Positions 45,595-55,575 of a stretch of 60,872 nt of DNA are shown one piece after another. The DNA comes from an uncultured Burkholderiales bacterium (GTDB lineage Bacteria > Pseudomonadota > Gammaproteobacteria > Burkholderiales > Eutrophovitaceae). The first letter of the stretch is position 1. Each line of letters starts with the position of its first letter. A program made the position numbers and the translations under genes. Below the pieces are notes generated by a model. That model worked only from the letters and a program-made list of their open reading frames with translations. It did not search any database and was not told where the DNA came from. The DNA is taken from positions 1 to 60,872 of the forward strand of contig CATOSA010000022.1 in assembly GCA_951812315.1 (NCBI GenBank), read 5' to 3'.

Positions 45595-46251
45595 TTAGCC
45601 GTTTTCGGAGAACTTCGGGTCGAAAGGCAGCGTTTCGATCTTGATGTCTTCCGAAAACCGTTCGAGTGTCGTGACGACATCGGCCAACGGCACAGTGCTT
45701 CCATTTGTTTCGTTGACAATAACCCTGTCAACCTGAATGCCACGGTGACGCAGCACCAACAGTGCCGTTAGCGTATGGCTGAGGGTGCCAAGATAGCTGC
45801 CGCAGACGAGTATGGCCGGAATCTTCAGGGCGTCGATCAAATCGAGAATGGTGCGTGTTTCATCAAGCGGCACCATGACGCCGCCGATGCCTTCAATCAA
45901 CAGCGTTGCATTCTTGCTGTCGGATCGCGCGATCGCGCGTTTGCAATAGGCAACGACATCGCTGTACGGGACTCTTTGATTTTCCCGCTCCGCCGCCATG
46001 TCCGGAGAAAGCGGCGCGGCATAGCGCCACGGCGACATCGTGTCGATTTCGGGGAGCGTGAGTGCCTTTCCGGTTGCCTTTAGCAAATGGCCGGTATCGC
46101 TGTCTTCCGGGTGCCGCGGATCGAATCCGCTGATGACCGGTTTTAGCGCCCGGACATCGCGCCCATCCTGCAGCCAACTGCCAATGAGCTTCTCCGTGAC
46201 ATACGTTTTGCCGATTTCCGTGCCGGTCGCGGTGACGAAGAATGCGCTCAT
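45595..46251 (-). CDS. bioD: Dethiobiotin synthetase
   Basis: This 218-residue enzyme closes the ureido ring of dethiobiotin from 7,8-diaminopelargonate, CO2 and ATP. The P-loop is FVTATGTEIGKT (residues 5-16), followed by ALKPVISG and the conserved VEGxGG-type segment here as LIEGIGGVMVPL. VIVNET near residue 180 matches the family's base-recognition segment. The start at 46251 overlaps the bioF stop (ATGA at 46248-46251), so it is translated with bioF. The open frame extends upstream but only through bioF. Confidence 0.9.
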   Translation of the reverse strand: MSAFFVTATGTEIGKTYVTEKLIGSWLQDGRDVRALKPVISGFDPRHPEDSDTGHLLKATGKALTLPEIDTMSPWRYAAPLSPDMAAERENQRVPYSDVVAYCKRAIARSDSKNATLLIEGIGGVMVPLDETRTILDLIDALKIPAILVCGSYLGTLSHTLTALLVLRHRGIQVDRVIVNETNGSTVPLADVVTTLERFSEDIKIETLPFDPKFSENG

Positions 46252-47426
46252 GTTGCTCCCCTGATTTTTGGAACAATCCCCAGTTTCCGGATCGTGTCTG
46301 CAAGTCGATCGACTTGTTCCTTCGTATGTTCTGCCGAAAACGTGACCCTCAGCCGCGATGTACCCACAGATACGGTCGGAGGGCGAATGGCGGTGACCAG
46401 AAAACCCGCTTCTGCCAGCTTCGCAGATGTCTCGAGTGTCGCACTTTCTGCGCCGATAATGATCGGAACGATCGGGCTTTGCGCGTCTGGCAGGCCGGCC
46501 CTTGCGCAAAATGCGCGGGCGTGTTCCAGCGGCTTCGCCGTTAACTTGTTGTCCGTTTCGATGAGTTCGACCGCCGCAGTTGCCGCCGCGATGACTGAGG
46601 GCGGCAGTCCGGTCGTATAAACGAGGCTGCGCGCGCGGTTCTTGATAAGCTCGATAACCGGTTTGCTGGCGCACAGGAAAGCGCCGTAGGCACCAGCCGC
46701 TTTTGATAGCGTACCCATGTGCAGTTCAATCGGCGGTACCGGATCGAACTCGAACGCACTGCCACGGCCATCTCCCAGCACGCCAAATCCGTGCGCATCG
46801 TCGACCATCAGCCACGCGCTGTGCTTGCGCGTGGCTGCCGCAATTTTGTCCAGCGGGGCGCGATCGCCGTCCATGCTGAATACGCCTTCGGTGACCACAA
46901 GGCGGCGCCCGTACAGATTGTTTGTGGTTTCGAGTAGCCTCGACAAATCTTCCGCGTCATTGTGGCGAAACATTGCGATTTCGGCCCGACTGGCACGTGC
47001 GCCCATATGCATGGACGCGTGCCCGAGTTCGTCCAGAATGACCATGTCTCCCGGCCCGGCGAGTGCCGGAATAATGCCCGAATTGGCCATGTAGCCGCTG
47101 CCGAATACGCATGCGGCTTCCGTCCCCTTGAATGACGCCAGTTGTTCTTCCAGTCTTGTGTACCAGGGGTGGTTGCCGGTTATCAACCGCGACGCACCTG
47201 ACCCGGCACCGAATTCATCTATGGCCGCCTTGGCAGCGTTTTTCAGGGCCGGGTGGTGGGTCAGGCCCAGATAGTCGTTGCAGCAAAACGATACGTACTC
47301 GCGGCCGTCGCGAACAAGATGGACGGCGTCCGTCCTGTGCGACTCGAGTATGGTTCGGCGGAGATCACGAGCGGCAAGCCCGTCGAGTTTCCCCTGTGCA
47401 AACTGGTCAAGAGACTCCGAGTTCAT
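46248..47426 (-). CDS. bioF: 8-amino-7-oxononanoate synthase
   Basis: This 392-residue PLP enzyme of the alpha-oxoamine synthase family condenses pimeloyl-ACP (or CoA) with alanine. Features are FCCNDYLGLTHHPALKNAA, GSGASRLITGNHPWYTRLE, LDELGHASMHMGARAS, DDAHGFGVLGDGRG and the PLP lysine Lys242 in TLSKAAGAYGAF. Length is normal. It is the first gene of a bioF-bioD unit divergent from bioA. Its start lacks a strong ribosome site. No clear BirA-type operator was seen in the 163 bases between bioF and bioA. Confidence 0.92.
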   Translation of the reverse strand: MNSESLDQFAQGKLDGLAARDLRRTILESHRTDAVHLVRDGREYVSFCCNDYLGLTHHPALKNAAKAAIDEFGAGSGASRLITGNHPWYTRLEEQLASFKGTEAACVFGSGYMANSGIIPALAGPGDMVILDELGHASMHMGARASRAEIAMFRHNDAEDLSRLLETTNNLYGRRLVVTEGVFSMDGDRAPLDKIAAATRKHSAWLMVDDAHGFGVLGDGRGSAFEFDPVPPIELHMGTLSKAAGAYGAFLCASKPVIELIKNRARSLVYTTGLPPSVIAAATAAVELIETDNKLTAKPLEHARAFCARAGLPDAQSPIVPIIIGAESATLETSAKLAEAGFLVTAIRPPTVSVGTSRLRVTFSAEHTKEQVDRLADTIRKLGIVPKIRGAT

Positions 47427-47589
47427 GGTAAATATTGATACTGTGCGATGGTCCTGGTGAGTTGATCCACCTTTCGCGCGACCCGTGGATGGTTGTGCCG
47501 CGTGAAGTGAATTGGTACTCCAAAATGATATTGTTGCACGATGATACCGACACTTTACTCAAACGGTTTGCAGATTTCCGGATGATCCC

Positions 47590-48855
47590 GTGACCAATAT
47601 CCCAACACCACACATATGGCTTCCATATACGCAGATGCGCAACGCGTTACCGCCACTGCGCGCGAGAAAGACGACGGGTTCACGCATCGTTCTGGACGAT
47701 GGCCGTGAACTGATCGATGCCGTTTCATCGTGGTGGACCGCTTGCCATGGCTACAATCATCCTCACATAGTGGCCGCGATGGAGCGGCAACTGCGCGACA
47801 TGCCGCACGTCATGTTTGGCGGTCTGATACATGAGCCGGCTGAACAACTCGCTGCGCGCCTTGCAAATGTATTGCCCAAGGGTCTGGAGCACGTGTTTTT
47901 CTCTGATTCGGGTTCGGTCGCTGTCGAAGTGGCGATGAAAATGGCGGTTCAGTTCTGGACCAACCAGGGCGATCGTGACCGCACGAAATTTGTCAGCTTT
48001 CAAGGTGGTTACCACGGCGACACATTGGCAGCGATGTCGGTATGCGACCCGGAAGAAGGCATGCATGCTCTGTTCAAGGGCTATTTGCCGGAGCAGTTTG
48101 TTCTTGATTTGCCGCGCGACGCCGAAAGTGCAGACAAGTTCCGTGAAGTGTTGCGTAGCAATCGCGATCAGATTGCCGGTATCGTCATTGAACCACTGGT
48201 GCAATGTGCCGGCGGCATGAAAATACACACGCCTGAGACATTGCGCCTTGTTGCGTCTGCCGCGGCCGACGCCAACGTGTTGTTGATCTGCGACGAGGTC
48301 GCGGTCAACTTCTGCCGGGCAGGTACGATGTTCGCCATCGAGCAAGCCGGCATAGTTCCGGATATTGCCTGCCTCGGAAAGGCGTTGACGGGTGGTGCCA
48401 TAGGGCTTGCGGCAACGGTAGCAACGGCAGACGTGTTCAATGCATTCTTGTCTGACGATGCGCAAGCGGCATTAATGCACGGCCCGACATTCATGGGTAA
48501 CCCGTTGGCGTGTGCGGCGGCCAATGCGTCCATGGATTTGTTCGAGACTGAGCCGCGTCTTGCGCAAGTCGCAGTAATCGAATCGCAATTGCGACGAGAG
48601 CTTGAACCGCTCAGCGGCGTCGCCGGCGTCACGGACATTCGTGTCAAGGGTGCGATTGGTGCGATAGAAGTCGACGAGTTACACAGTCTTGACTGGCTGA
48701 AAACCGAGTTCGTCAATGCAGGTGTCTGGTTGCGCCCGTTTGGAAATGTGATCTATACCATGCCGCCTTTCGTAATAACCGAGGGCGAACTGTCGATCAT
48801 TACGTCTGCAATCGCAGAAATTCTGCCGCGTTGGTCGGTGCGCGCTCGGCGTTAG
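47590..48855 (+). CDS. bioA: Adenosylmethionine-8-amino-7-oxononanoate aminotransferase
   Basis: This 421-residue class III aminotransferase makes 7,8-diaminopelargonate using S-adenosylmethionine as amino donor. The opening HIWLPYTQM, then SSWWTACHGYNHP, SDSGSVAVEVAMKMA, YHGDTLAAMSV and the PLP lysine Lys264 in CLGKALTGG match BioA closely. GTG start at 47590 behind GGATGAT. One oddity is CDEVAVNFCRAGTMFA, where BioA proteins usually read DE-hydrophobic-A-x-GFGRTG: the G-F-G-R-T-G stretch is changed to N-F-C-R-A-G. It is divergent from bioFD. bioB, bioC and bioH are not in the window. Confidence 0.9.
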   Translation: MTNIPTPHIWLPYTQMRNALPPLRARKTTGSRIVLDDGRELIDAVSSWWTACHGYNHPHIVAAMERQLRDMPHVMFGGLIHEPAEQLAARLANVLPKGLEHVFFSDSGSVAVEVAMKMAVQFWTNQGDRDRTKFVSFQGGYHGDTLAAMSVCDPEEGMHALFKGYLPEQFVLDLPRDAESADKFREVLRSNRDQIAGIVIEPLVQCAGGMKIHTPETLRLVASAAADANVLLICDEVAVNFCRAGTMFAIEQAGIVPDIACLGKALTGGAIGLAATVATADVFNAFLSDDAQAALMHGPTFMGNPLACAAANASMDLFETEPRLAQVAVIESQLRRELEPLSGVAGVTDIRVKGAIGAIEVDELHSLDWLKTEFVNAGVWLRPFGNVIYTMPPFVITEGELSIITSAIAEILPRWSVRARR

Positions 48856-48927
48856 AGAAAGTCCGGCTGTCGCTGTGCAGGTTTCAATGACCGCGTCTAC
48901 AACCTGACAGAGCTGAAACTACGCACG

Positions 48928-49911
48928 CTAATCGTACAAATGACAGGCAACACTATGGCCGTTATGTTCAGTCAGTGCCGGCGCGCGAGTCGCGCAATCC
49001 GGCATTGCTGACGGGCAGCGGGGATGAAACGGACAGCCCGACGGCGGGTTGATCGGGCTGGGCACTTCGCCTTCGAGCAGTTCGTGATCGCGATTGGCTT
49101 CGACATCCGGGCTGGGCACCGGAATGGCTGAGAGCAGTGCTTTTGTGTATGGATGCATCGGCCGCTCGTAAAGATCTTCGCGGTTGGCGATCTCGACAAT
49201 CTTGCCAAGATACATCACCAGAATTCGGTCGGAAATATGCCGCACGACCGCGAGGTCGTGTGCAATAAACAGATAAGTCAGATTTAGGGATTTTTGCAAA
49301 TCCTGAAGCAGGTTGATGATTTGCGCCTGGATCGACACGTCTAGCGCGGAAACGGGTTCGTCACATACGATCAGACTGGGATTTAGGGCCAGCGCGCGCG
49401 CAATGCCGATACGCTGTCTCTGGCCGCCGGAAAACTCGTGCGGGTAGCGTTCCGCCATTGACGGAAGCAAACCAACCATGTCGAGAAGTCCCGCCACCTG
49501 TTTGCGCAGTTCTTCACCCCTGCTGACAATGCCGTGCGCAAGCAACGGCTCTGCGACGATATTGCGCACCCGCATGCGCGGGTCAAGCGCGCCGTAGGGA
49601 TCCTGAAATATCATCTGCATGCCGCGCCGGATCGGTCGCATTTGCTGCCGGTTTGCATGCGTGATATCGGCGCCTGCAAATTCAATCTGCCCGCCGGTTA
49701 CGTCGACCATGCGAAGCACTGCAAGCCCGGTTGTTGATTTGCCGCAACCGGATTCACCAACAATGCCAAGCGTCTCGCCGGCATTGACCTCGAAGCTGAC
49801 GCCATCAACCGCCTTGACAACGCCGCCAGTGTCACGTGAGAGCAGCCGGCCCGGTAGCGGGAAATGCACTTTCAGATCGGTCAGCCGCAACAGTGGGCTA
49901 CTGTTTTGCAT
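48928..49911 (-). CDS. Peptide ABC transporter ATPase (OppF/DppF type)
   Basis: This 327-residue ATPase has Walker [10 protein letters not shown], signature LSGG-type [15 protein letters not shown] and Walker [15 protein letters not shown], with the oligopeptide C-terminal extension ending [19 protein letters not shown]. The N-terminal [28 protein letters not shown] insertion is typical of the F subunit. It overlaps the D-subunit gene by 14 bases and is the last gene of the transporter operon. It powers import of di- or oligopeptides together with the D subunit. The cysteines of the C-terminal CPFHPRCP motif resemble the set that carries an iron-sulfur cluster in some Opp ATPases. Confidence 0.88.
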   Translation of the reverse strand: MQNSSPLLRLTDLKVHFPLPGRLLSRDTGGVVKAVDGVSFEVNAGETLGIVGESGCGKSTTGLAVLRMVDVTGGQIEFAGADITHANRQQMRPIRRGMQMIFQDPYGALDPRMRVRNIVAEPLLAHGIVSRGEELRKQVAGLLDMVGLLPSMAERYPHEFSGGQRQRIGIARALALNPSLIVCDEPVSALDVSIQAQIINLLQDLQKSLNLTYLFIAHDLAVVRHISDRILVMYLGKIVEIANREDLYERPMHPYTKALLSAIPVPSPDVEANRDHELLEGEVPSPINPPSGCPFHPRCPSAMPDCATRAPALTEHNGHSVACHLYD

Positions 49912-50878
49912 CGACGTCTACCCAGCAGGCTTTCCAGTGCCCGTCATTGACTTTGCTCAGAGGCGGCAGCTTCTCTCGGCAGCGATCCGTGACATTGGGA
50001 CAGCGCGGATGAAAAGGACACCCCGAGGGCGGGTTCGACATGTCCGGCGGTTGCCCGCCAATCGGCACCAACCGGCTGCCGGCATTGTCATCCAGACGTG
50101 GAATCGATTGCATCAAGCCGATCGTGTACGGATGTTTGGGCGAATTGTAGATTTCGCGTGCGGGTCCGTGTTCCACTATGCGACCGGCATACATCACGTT
50201 GACCCGGTCGGCGTATCGTGCGACCACGCCAAGGTCATGGGTAATCAGTATCAGCGAGGAAGTTGATTGTCGCGTCACTTCCTTCAGCAATTCGAGGATC
50301 TGCGCCTGCACGGTGACATCGAGCGCCGTGGTCGGTTCGTCGGCAATGATCAGCCGCGGTTCGCAGGCCAGGCCCATGGCGATCATCGCCCGCTGACGCA
50401 TGCCACCGGAAAACTGGTGCGGGTAGGCGTGCAGGCGTTTTTCCGGATCGGGAATGCGAACCTTGCGTAGCAATTCAATGCAATGTTCGAGTATTCCCTT
50501 TCTGTCCAGTGATTGATGTATTTCGATTGGTTCGCCGACCTGGCGCCCGATGGTCAATACCGGGTTAAGCGATGTCATCGGTTCCTGGAAAATCATCGCG
50601 ATACGGTTACCCCTGATATCGCGCATTTCGGATTCCTGAACGTGGAGCAGGTCTTCACCGTCGAAGAGGACCTCACCACCAACGATCTGCCCGGGCGGGT
50701 TTGGAATCAGGCGCAGAACGGACATTGCCGTTACGCTCTTGCCGGAACCACTTTCACCGACGATGGCGACCGTCTCGCCTTCACGCACGTCAAAGCTGAC
50801 GCCATCAACCGCCTTGACAACACCATTGCCGGTGTTGGAATGGGTTTGCAGGTTTCGTACTTCCAGCAGTGGGGTCAA
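49898..50878 (-). CDS. Peptide ABC transporter ATPase (OppD/DppD type)
   Basis: This 326-residue ATPase has Walker [10 protein letters not shown], signature [16 protein letters not shown] and Walker [17 protein letters not shown]. The tail [19 protein letters not shown] ... WKACWVD has four cysteines in the order seen in OppD/DppD. It starts at 50878, about 116 bases after the end of the damaged binding-protein gene, and overlaps the F gene. Both ATPases are intact, in contrast to the permease genes upstream. Confidence 0.88.
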   Translation of the reverse strand: MTPLLEVRNLQTHSNTGNGVVKAVDGVSFDVREGETVAIVGESGSGKSVTAMSVLRLIPNPPGQIVGGEVLFDGEDLLHVQESEMRDIRGNRIAMIFQEPMTSLNPVLTIGRQVGEPIEIHQSLDRKGILEHCIELLRKVRIPDPEKRLHAYPHQFSGGMRQRAMIAMGLACEPRLIIADEPTTALDVTVQAQILELLKEVTRQSTSSLILITHDLGVVARYADRVNVMYAGRIVEHGPAREIYNSPKHPYTIGLMQSIPRLDDNAGSRLVPIGGQPPDMSNPPSGCPFHPRCPNVTDRCREKLPPLSKVNDGHWKACWVDVDAKQ

Positions 50879-50993
50879 CAGGGGTTCCAGACAGAAATAT
50901 TGTTATTTGGTGATTCGGCGTCCGCGGCTTGCATGCCGGTTCGATTACCGTGCGATCGTACGTCCGGGACGTCTTGTGTTTTTGGGCGGCGTA

Positions 50994-52684
50994 CTAGAAC
51001 CCCATTTCCTTCTTCAGTTTCTGGTCGATCCAGATTCGCGCATAAATTGGCGACGGCCGCACTGCGCCGGCGCGCAACTCGCCCGCGTAGTTCTTGACCC
51101 ATGGCCACCAGGCGCGCTAGACGGTTTGCGTCGGTAGCCAGATATGCGGCACACGCTCTTCGATAATGTAACGGTTTGCGGCAATCAGCATTTCGTTTTG
51201 TTTGGCTTGATCGGTTTCGGCCAGTGCGGCTTTCCACATCGCATCAAATTTGTCATCGGAATGAAATGCCGGATTCCAGGTCTGGCCGGTGACGAAGCTC
51301 TTGCGCAAGACCGAGAACGGATTTCCTTCCCCGTTGTTCATCAGATATCCGGCCGACTGACTGTCTTTGCGCATGTGTGATCGAAATGCCGCGTACTCCA
51401 GCGTCTTGGCATTCATCTTGATGCCGACGCGTTGGAAATACGCGACCAGGATCGGAAGCAGATCCATGTGGTAGGGGCTGGCAGTGGTGACCATGACGTC
51501 AAACTCGAAGCCGTCTGGATAACCCGCCTCGGCCAGCAGTTCTTTGGCTTTCTCTGGATCATATTCGAACAACTCTCTGCCGGCAGGTGTCAATTGCTCG
51601 ATCGGCGTATACAGGCCTGACCAGCGTCTCGAGAAAGGATAGTTGAGCAACTCGCCTTCGCCACTGAGCAGCGCCGCGCGAATTTCTTCTTGATTGACCG
51701 CCAGGTTCATTGCGCGGCGCACGCGCACATCATCAAACGGCTTTCTGTCATTGCGTAGCGCTATGTACGTACCGGTTGTCGCCAGGTACGGTTCTATCCT
51801 GAGTTTGGGCGCGGTGCGTTTGAGTTGATCGACGAACTGCCAGCGAATCGCTTCCATGATATCTGCCTTGCCGGTACGGATCGATGCGACGGCAGCGGAT
51901 TCATCTTTGACGATATGTGTGACGACTTTTTTGTTCAACGGAAGTTTGTATTCTTTTCCATTGATGGTCTCGGTGTCCCAATAATCCGGATTGGCAACGT
52001 ACTCATGCCGGCTACCTTTCACGACCTTGCTGACCAGATAGGGTCCGGAGTCGGTCGCATTCTTCCAGTCGGCTCGCTGCTTCTCATCGAGTTTGTGATA
52101 CTCGGGCGGCAATATCGCGTCGAAGTAGCCCCAGCCAATGCGATAGCCCCAATTGCCGTTGTACTCGTTCAGGTAAGCGACGGCCGTGTACTTGTCTTCG
52201 GCTTTCCACTCTTTTACAAAGTCCCAATAGGTGGGAATACGCCGGTCGCTGGTCCACATGTGCGTGAAGTGATAGGCGACGACTTCGCGCTTTTCCATCA
52301 CCCCCCCGGTTTCGGCGCCCAGTACACGCCTTTGCGCAATTTGAACTCCAGGCGCAGTGGATCTTTTTTCAGGGACCAGCTTTTAGCCAGTTCACCGCGA
52401 TAGTGCTCCGGGGGAATGTAGGCTTGCGCGACGAACAGGTTTTCCTTGGTGCCACGCGGTCCTTTGGACAGATCCGTGGCAATCAGCTGCTCCAGCTGCA
52501 TGCCGTCGTGGTTTTCTTTCCACGTCCACTTGTAGTAGTCCCAGGTCGTCGCATTAAGCGTCCTGTACATGGTGATGACATCGAGCTCACCATCCAACTG
52601 TGGTTCTTCGGCGATCACCGTAGTGCTGATCACGGTAAACAACGTGGCTACTGCTAATCGCTTGGTTGTCGCAAAGTGTTTCAT
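50994..52684 (-). pseudogene. Peptide-binding protein, second copy, decayed (SBP_bac_5 family)
   Basis: This is a close paralogue of the gene at 52858-54558, for example in WTWKENHDGM, ENLFVAQAYIPPEHYRGEL and KDSQSAGYLM. The start at 52684 has GGAGGAGAA and a signal peptide (FATTKRLAVATLFTVIS). It carries three lesions. First, a run of seven G (C7 at 52301-52307 on the plus strand) shifts the frame after VYWAPKPGG. Second, just after, REVVA-YHFTHMW lacks four residues present in the intact copy (REVVADDIVYSFTHVW). Third, TAG at 51117-51119 stands where the paralogue has Tyr (QTAYRAWW), with RAWWPWVKNYAGELRAG continuing in frame to a TAG at 50994. Confidence 0.88.
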
Positions 52685-52857
52685 TCCGTTCTCCTCCGTA
52701 CCACACTGGTTCCGGGACTTGCTTTCTGACATGCGGATGTTCGACCAACCGCGCGGCGTCAGGTTGGCGACGTGCGCTCCGCATGCGCAGGTCAGGAATT
52801 GCTGGTATCGATCCGCAGAGCATGTTGACGACGCAGGTCGCTACGGTTCGCTTAACA

Positions 52858-54558
52858 CTAGAACCCCATTTCCTTCTTCAGTTTCTGGTCGATCCAGATG
52901 CGCGCATAGATCGGCCCCGGGCGAACAGCGCCCACGCGCAACTCGCCAGCGTAATTCTTGACCCATGGCCACCAGGCACGATAGGCAGTTTGCATGGGCA
53001 GCCAGACGTGCGGTACGCGCTCTTCGATAATGTAGCGGTTCGCCGCAATGAGTATTTCTTCCTGTTTGGCCTGATCGGTTTCTGACAGTGCTGTTTTGTA
53101 CATTGCGTCAAACTTCTCATCCGCATGCATTGCCGGATTCCATGTCTGTCCGGTGACGAAGCTCTTGCGCAAGACGGAGAACGGATTTCCTTCACCGTTG
53201 GCCATGAGATACCCGGCCGACTGGCTGTCTTTTCGCATGTGCGAGCGAAACGCGGCATATTCCAGCGTCTTGGCATTCATCTTGATGCCGACCCGCTGAT
53301 AGTAAGCCTGCAAGATCGGTAGCAGTTCCATTGAGTAGGGGTTGGCCGACGATGCCATGACATCGAACTCGAAACCGCTCGGGTATCCCGCTTCTGCCAG
53401 CAGCTTTTTTGCTTTCTCGGGGTTGTAGTCGAACAATTCCTGGCCGGCGGGTGACAGTTTTTCGATCGGTGTGTACAGGCCGGTCCAGCGTTTTGAGAAC
53501 GGGTAGTTGAGCAGCGCTCCATTGCCATTGAGCAATGCCTGCTGTATTTCCTTCTGATTGACTGCAAGGTTCATCGCGCGGCGTACGCGCACGTCATTGA
53601 AGGGTTTTTGATCATTGCGCAGCGCAATGAACATCCCGCCGGTGCCCAGATACGGTTCTATTCTCAGCTTGGGCGCTGTGCGCTTGAGCTCGTCTACGAA
53701 TTGCCAGCGAATGGCTTCCATGATGTCGACCTTGCCAGTGCGTATCGCTGCAACGGCAGCCGACTCGTCCTTGATGATGTGCGTGACGACCTTGGCATTC
53801 AGCGGTAACTTGTACTCCTTGCCATCAATCGTTTCCCGGTCCCAGTAATCAGGATTGGGGAGATACTCATGCCGGCTGCCCTTGACAACCTTGCTGACCA
53901 GGTAGGGCCCGGTTCCGACCGCATTCTTCCAGTCGGAGCGTTGTTTTTCGCTGAGCTTGTGATACTCGGGAGGCGCTATCCAGTCGTGATAATCCCAGGC
54001 GATGCGATAACCCCAGTTGGCGTTGTACTCGTTCAGGTAGGCGACCGCAGTGTATTTGTCCGCCGCTTTCCACTCCTTGATGAAGTCCCAGTATGTGGGA
54101 ATGCGCCGGTCACTGGTCCATACGTGGGTGAAGCTATAGACGATGTCATCAGCAACGACTTCGCGCCTTTTCATGACGCCGGGTTTGTCCGGCCAGTACA
54201 CGCCTTTGCGCAGTTTGAACCCCAGGCGTAGCGGGTTCTTCTTCAGCGACCAACTTTCCGCAAGCTCGCCGCGATAGTGTTCCGGTGGAATATAGGCCTG
54301 AGCCACGAAAAGGTTTTCCTTGGATCCGCGCGGGCCCTTGGACAAGTCCCCCGCGATCAGGTGATCGAGGTGCATGCCGTCGTGGTTCGCCTTCCACGTC
54401 CATTTGTAATAGTCCCAGGTCGTCGGGTTCAGCGTCCTGAAGACGGTGACGACATTTACCGTTCCTCCCAACTGCGGTTCCTCCGCGACGGAAGTGCCGT
54501 TGATGGTCATTGCCGAAGCAACGAGTGCAATCCGGGAAATTGTTGCGACGATTTTCAT
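52858..54558 (-). CDS. Peptide ABC transporter substrate-binding protein (intact copy)
   Basis: This 566-residue periplasmic protein of the SBP_bac_5 family captures peptides for the ABC importer. The signal peptide (IVATISRIALVASAMTING) is followed by VAEEPQLGGTVNVVT. Family features are YIPPEHYRGELAESWSLKKDPLR-like strand region, FKLRKGVYWPDKPG, GTGPYLVSKVVKGSRHEY, DVRVRRAMNLAVNQKEI and AKKLLAEAGYPSGFEFDV. The start has AGGAAAC upstream. A tandem copy lies immediately downstream with the same C-terminus (IWIDQKLKKEMGF), so the pair arose by duplication. This copy is the only one able to make a full binding protein. Confidence 0.88.
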   Translation of the reverse strand: MKIVATISRIALVASAMTINGTSVAEEPQLGGTVNVVTVFRTLNPTTWDYYKWTWKANHDGMHLDHLIAGDLSKGPRGSKENLFVAQAYIPPEHYRGELAESWSLKKNPLRLGFKLRKGVYWPDKPGVMKRREVVADDIVYSFTHVWTSDRRIPTYWDFIKEWKAADKYTAVAYLNEYNANWGYRIAWDYHDWIAPPEYHKLSEKQRSDWKNAVGTGPYLVSKVVKGSRHEYLPNPDYWDRETIDGKEYKLPLNAKVVTHIIKDESAAVAAIRTGKVDIMEAIRWQFVDELKRTAPKLRIEPYLGTGGMFIALRNDQKPFNDVRVRRAMNLAVNQKEIQQALLNGNGALLNYPFSKRWTGLYTPIEKLSPAGQELFDYNPEKAKKLLAEAGYPSGFEFDVMASSANPYSMELLPILQAYYQRVGIKMNAKTLEYAAFRSHMRKDSQSAGYLMANGEGNPFSVLRKSFVTGQTWNPAMHADEKFDAMYKTALSETDQAKQEEILIAANRYIIEERVPHVWLPMQTAYRAWWPWVKNYAGELRVGAVRPGPIYARIWIDQKLKKEMGF

Positions 54559-54609
54559 ATCAGTTTCCTTCGTACGTCATGGACTTTCGGGCTACGTGCC
54601 AGAGCAGAG

Positions 54610-55550
54610 CTAGCTTGTAATTCGAACCGCAGCGGCACCGCCGAACCGGCCGCCAGTGCCGCGCATGCGCGGGTCAAGCAAGTCACGCATCGCGTCGCCA
54701 AACATATTGATGCCGAACACCGCGATCGTCAGCGCCAGTCCGGGCGCGATCGCCAGCCACGGAGCGAGAAACATGTAACTGCGCCCGTCGAGGCTGAGCA
54801 TGCCACCCCAGCTTGGTGCTGGCGGCGGGATGCCGAGCCCAGAAAACTGAGACCGGATTCGACCAGAATGACTGCCGCCAGACGCGTCGTAAACAATACG
54901 ATGATTGGCGCCATGATGTTGGGCAGAATATGGCGCAACAATATGCTCATTGTTGACGAGCCGATTGATTGGGACGCCTGAACGTAGATATTCTCCTTTG
55001 CGCTGACAACGGCGCCGCGAATAATTCTCGAACCGGCTATGCCGTACAGCAGGCCGAGCACCAAAATGATTTGCCAGGTCCCCGGACCCAGAATGGCGAC
55101 CGCGACGATCAGAATGATCAGATCAGGGAAACTCATCCACGCGTCCACCATGCGCTGGACAATCATGTCAAAGCGCCCGCCGAGATAGCCGGTGCTTAGT
55201 CCAATGACTATAGAAATCAGAATCGAGAAACTGGTGGCGGAGAACGCAATGATCAATGACAGTTGCGAGCCGTGCACGATCCGGTCAAACATTTCGCGGC
55301 CGAGGTGGTCAGTGCCAAACCAGTGTTCCCAGGATGGCGGCTTGAGTCGTTCGATCGGGTTGATCGAGTTGTAGCCGTCCGGTGCGATGACGCCAGCGAA
55401 AATGCCGGTGAGCAACATCACCAGAAAAATGAATGCGCCTACTGCGCCGGCCGGTTTCTCGCGTACCAGCCGGACAAAGAACTCCGCCACCGGCCCGGTC
55501 TGCCGTTTCGGTTTTTTTGTTGTATCAGCTGCAATTGACGCGGAATTCAT
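54610..55550 (-). pseudogene. Peptide ABC permease, C subunit (DppC/OppC type), frameshifted
   Basis: The N-terminal part has the OppC N-terminal domain and BPD transport signature: AEFFVRLVREKPAGAVGAFIFLVMLLTGIFAGVIAP, HWFGTDHLGREMFDRIVHG, VRSIRGAV-like SRIIRGAVVSAKENIYVQASQSIG and RHILPNIMAPIIVLF. After VESGLSFLG the frame is lost near 54838. The proper end (LGIPPPAPSWGGMLSLDG, APWLAIAPGLALTIAVFGINMFGDAMRDLLDPRMRG) continues in another frame to 54610. One base is missing in the CTGGG run. The open part ends with about 20 wrong residues, and the last two helices are lost, so the permease would not assemble unless the base is a sequencing error. Confidence 0.82.
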
Positions 55551-55575
55551 CTGTCGCCTATCTCACTCATAGCTC

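Noticed and set aside
47427..47589. BirA operator between bioF and bioA
   Set aside because: No dyad of the TTGTAAACC/GGTTTACAA type was found; AACGGTTTGCAG near 47560 has no matching arm.
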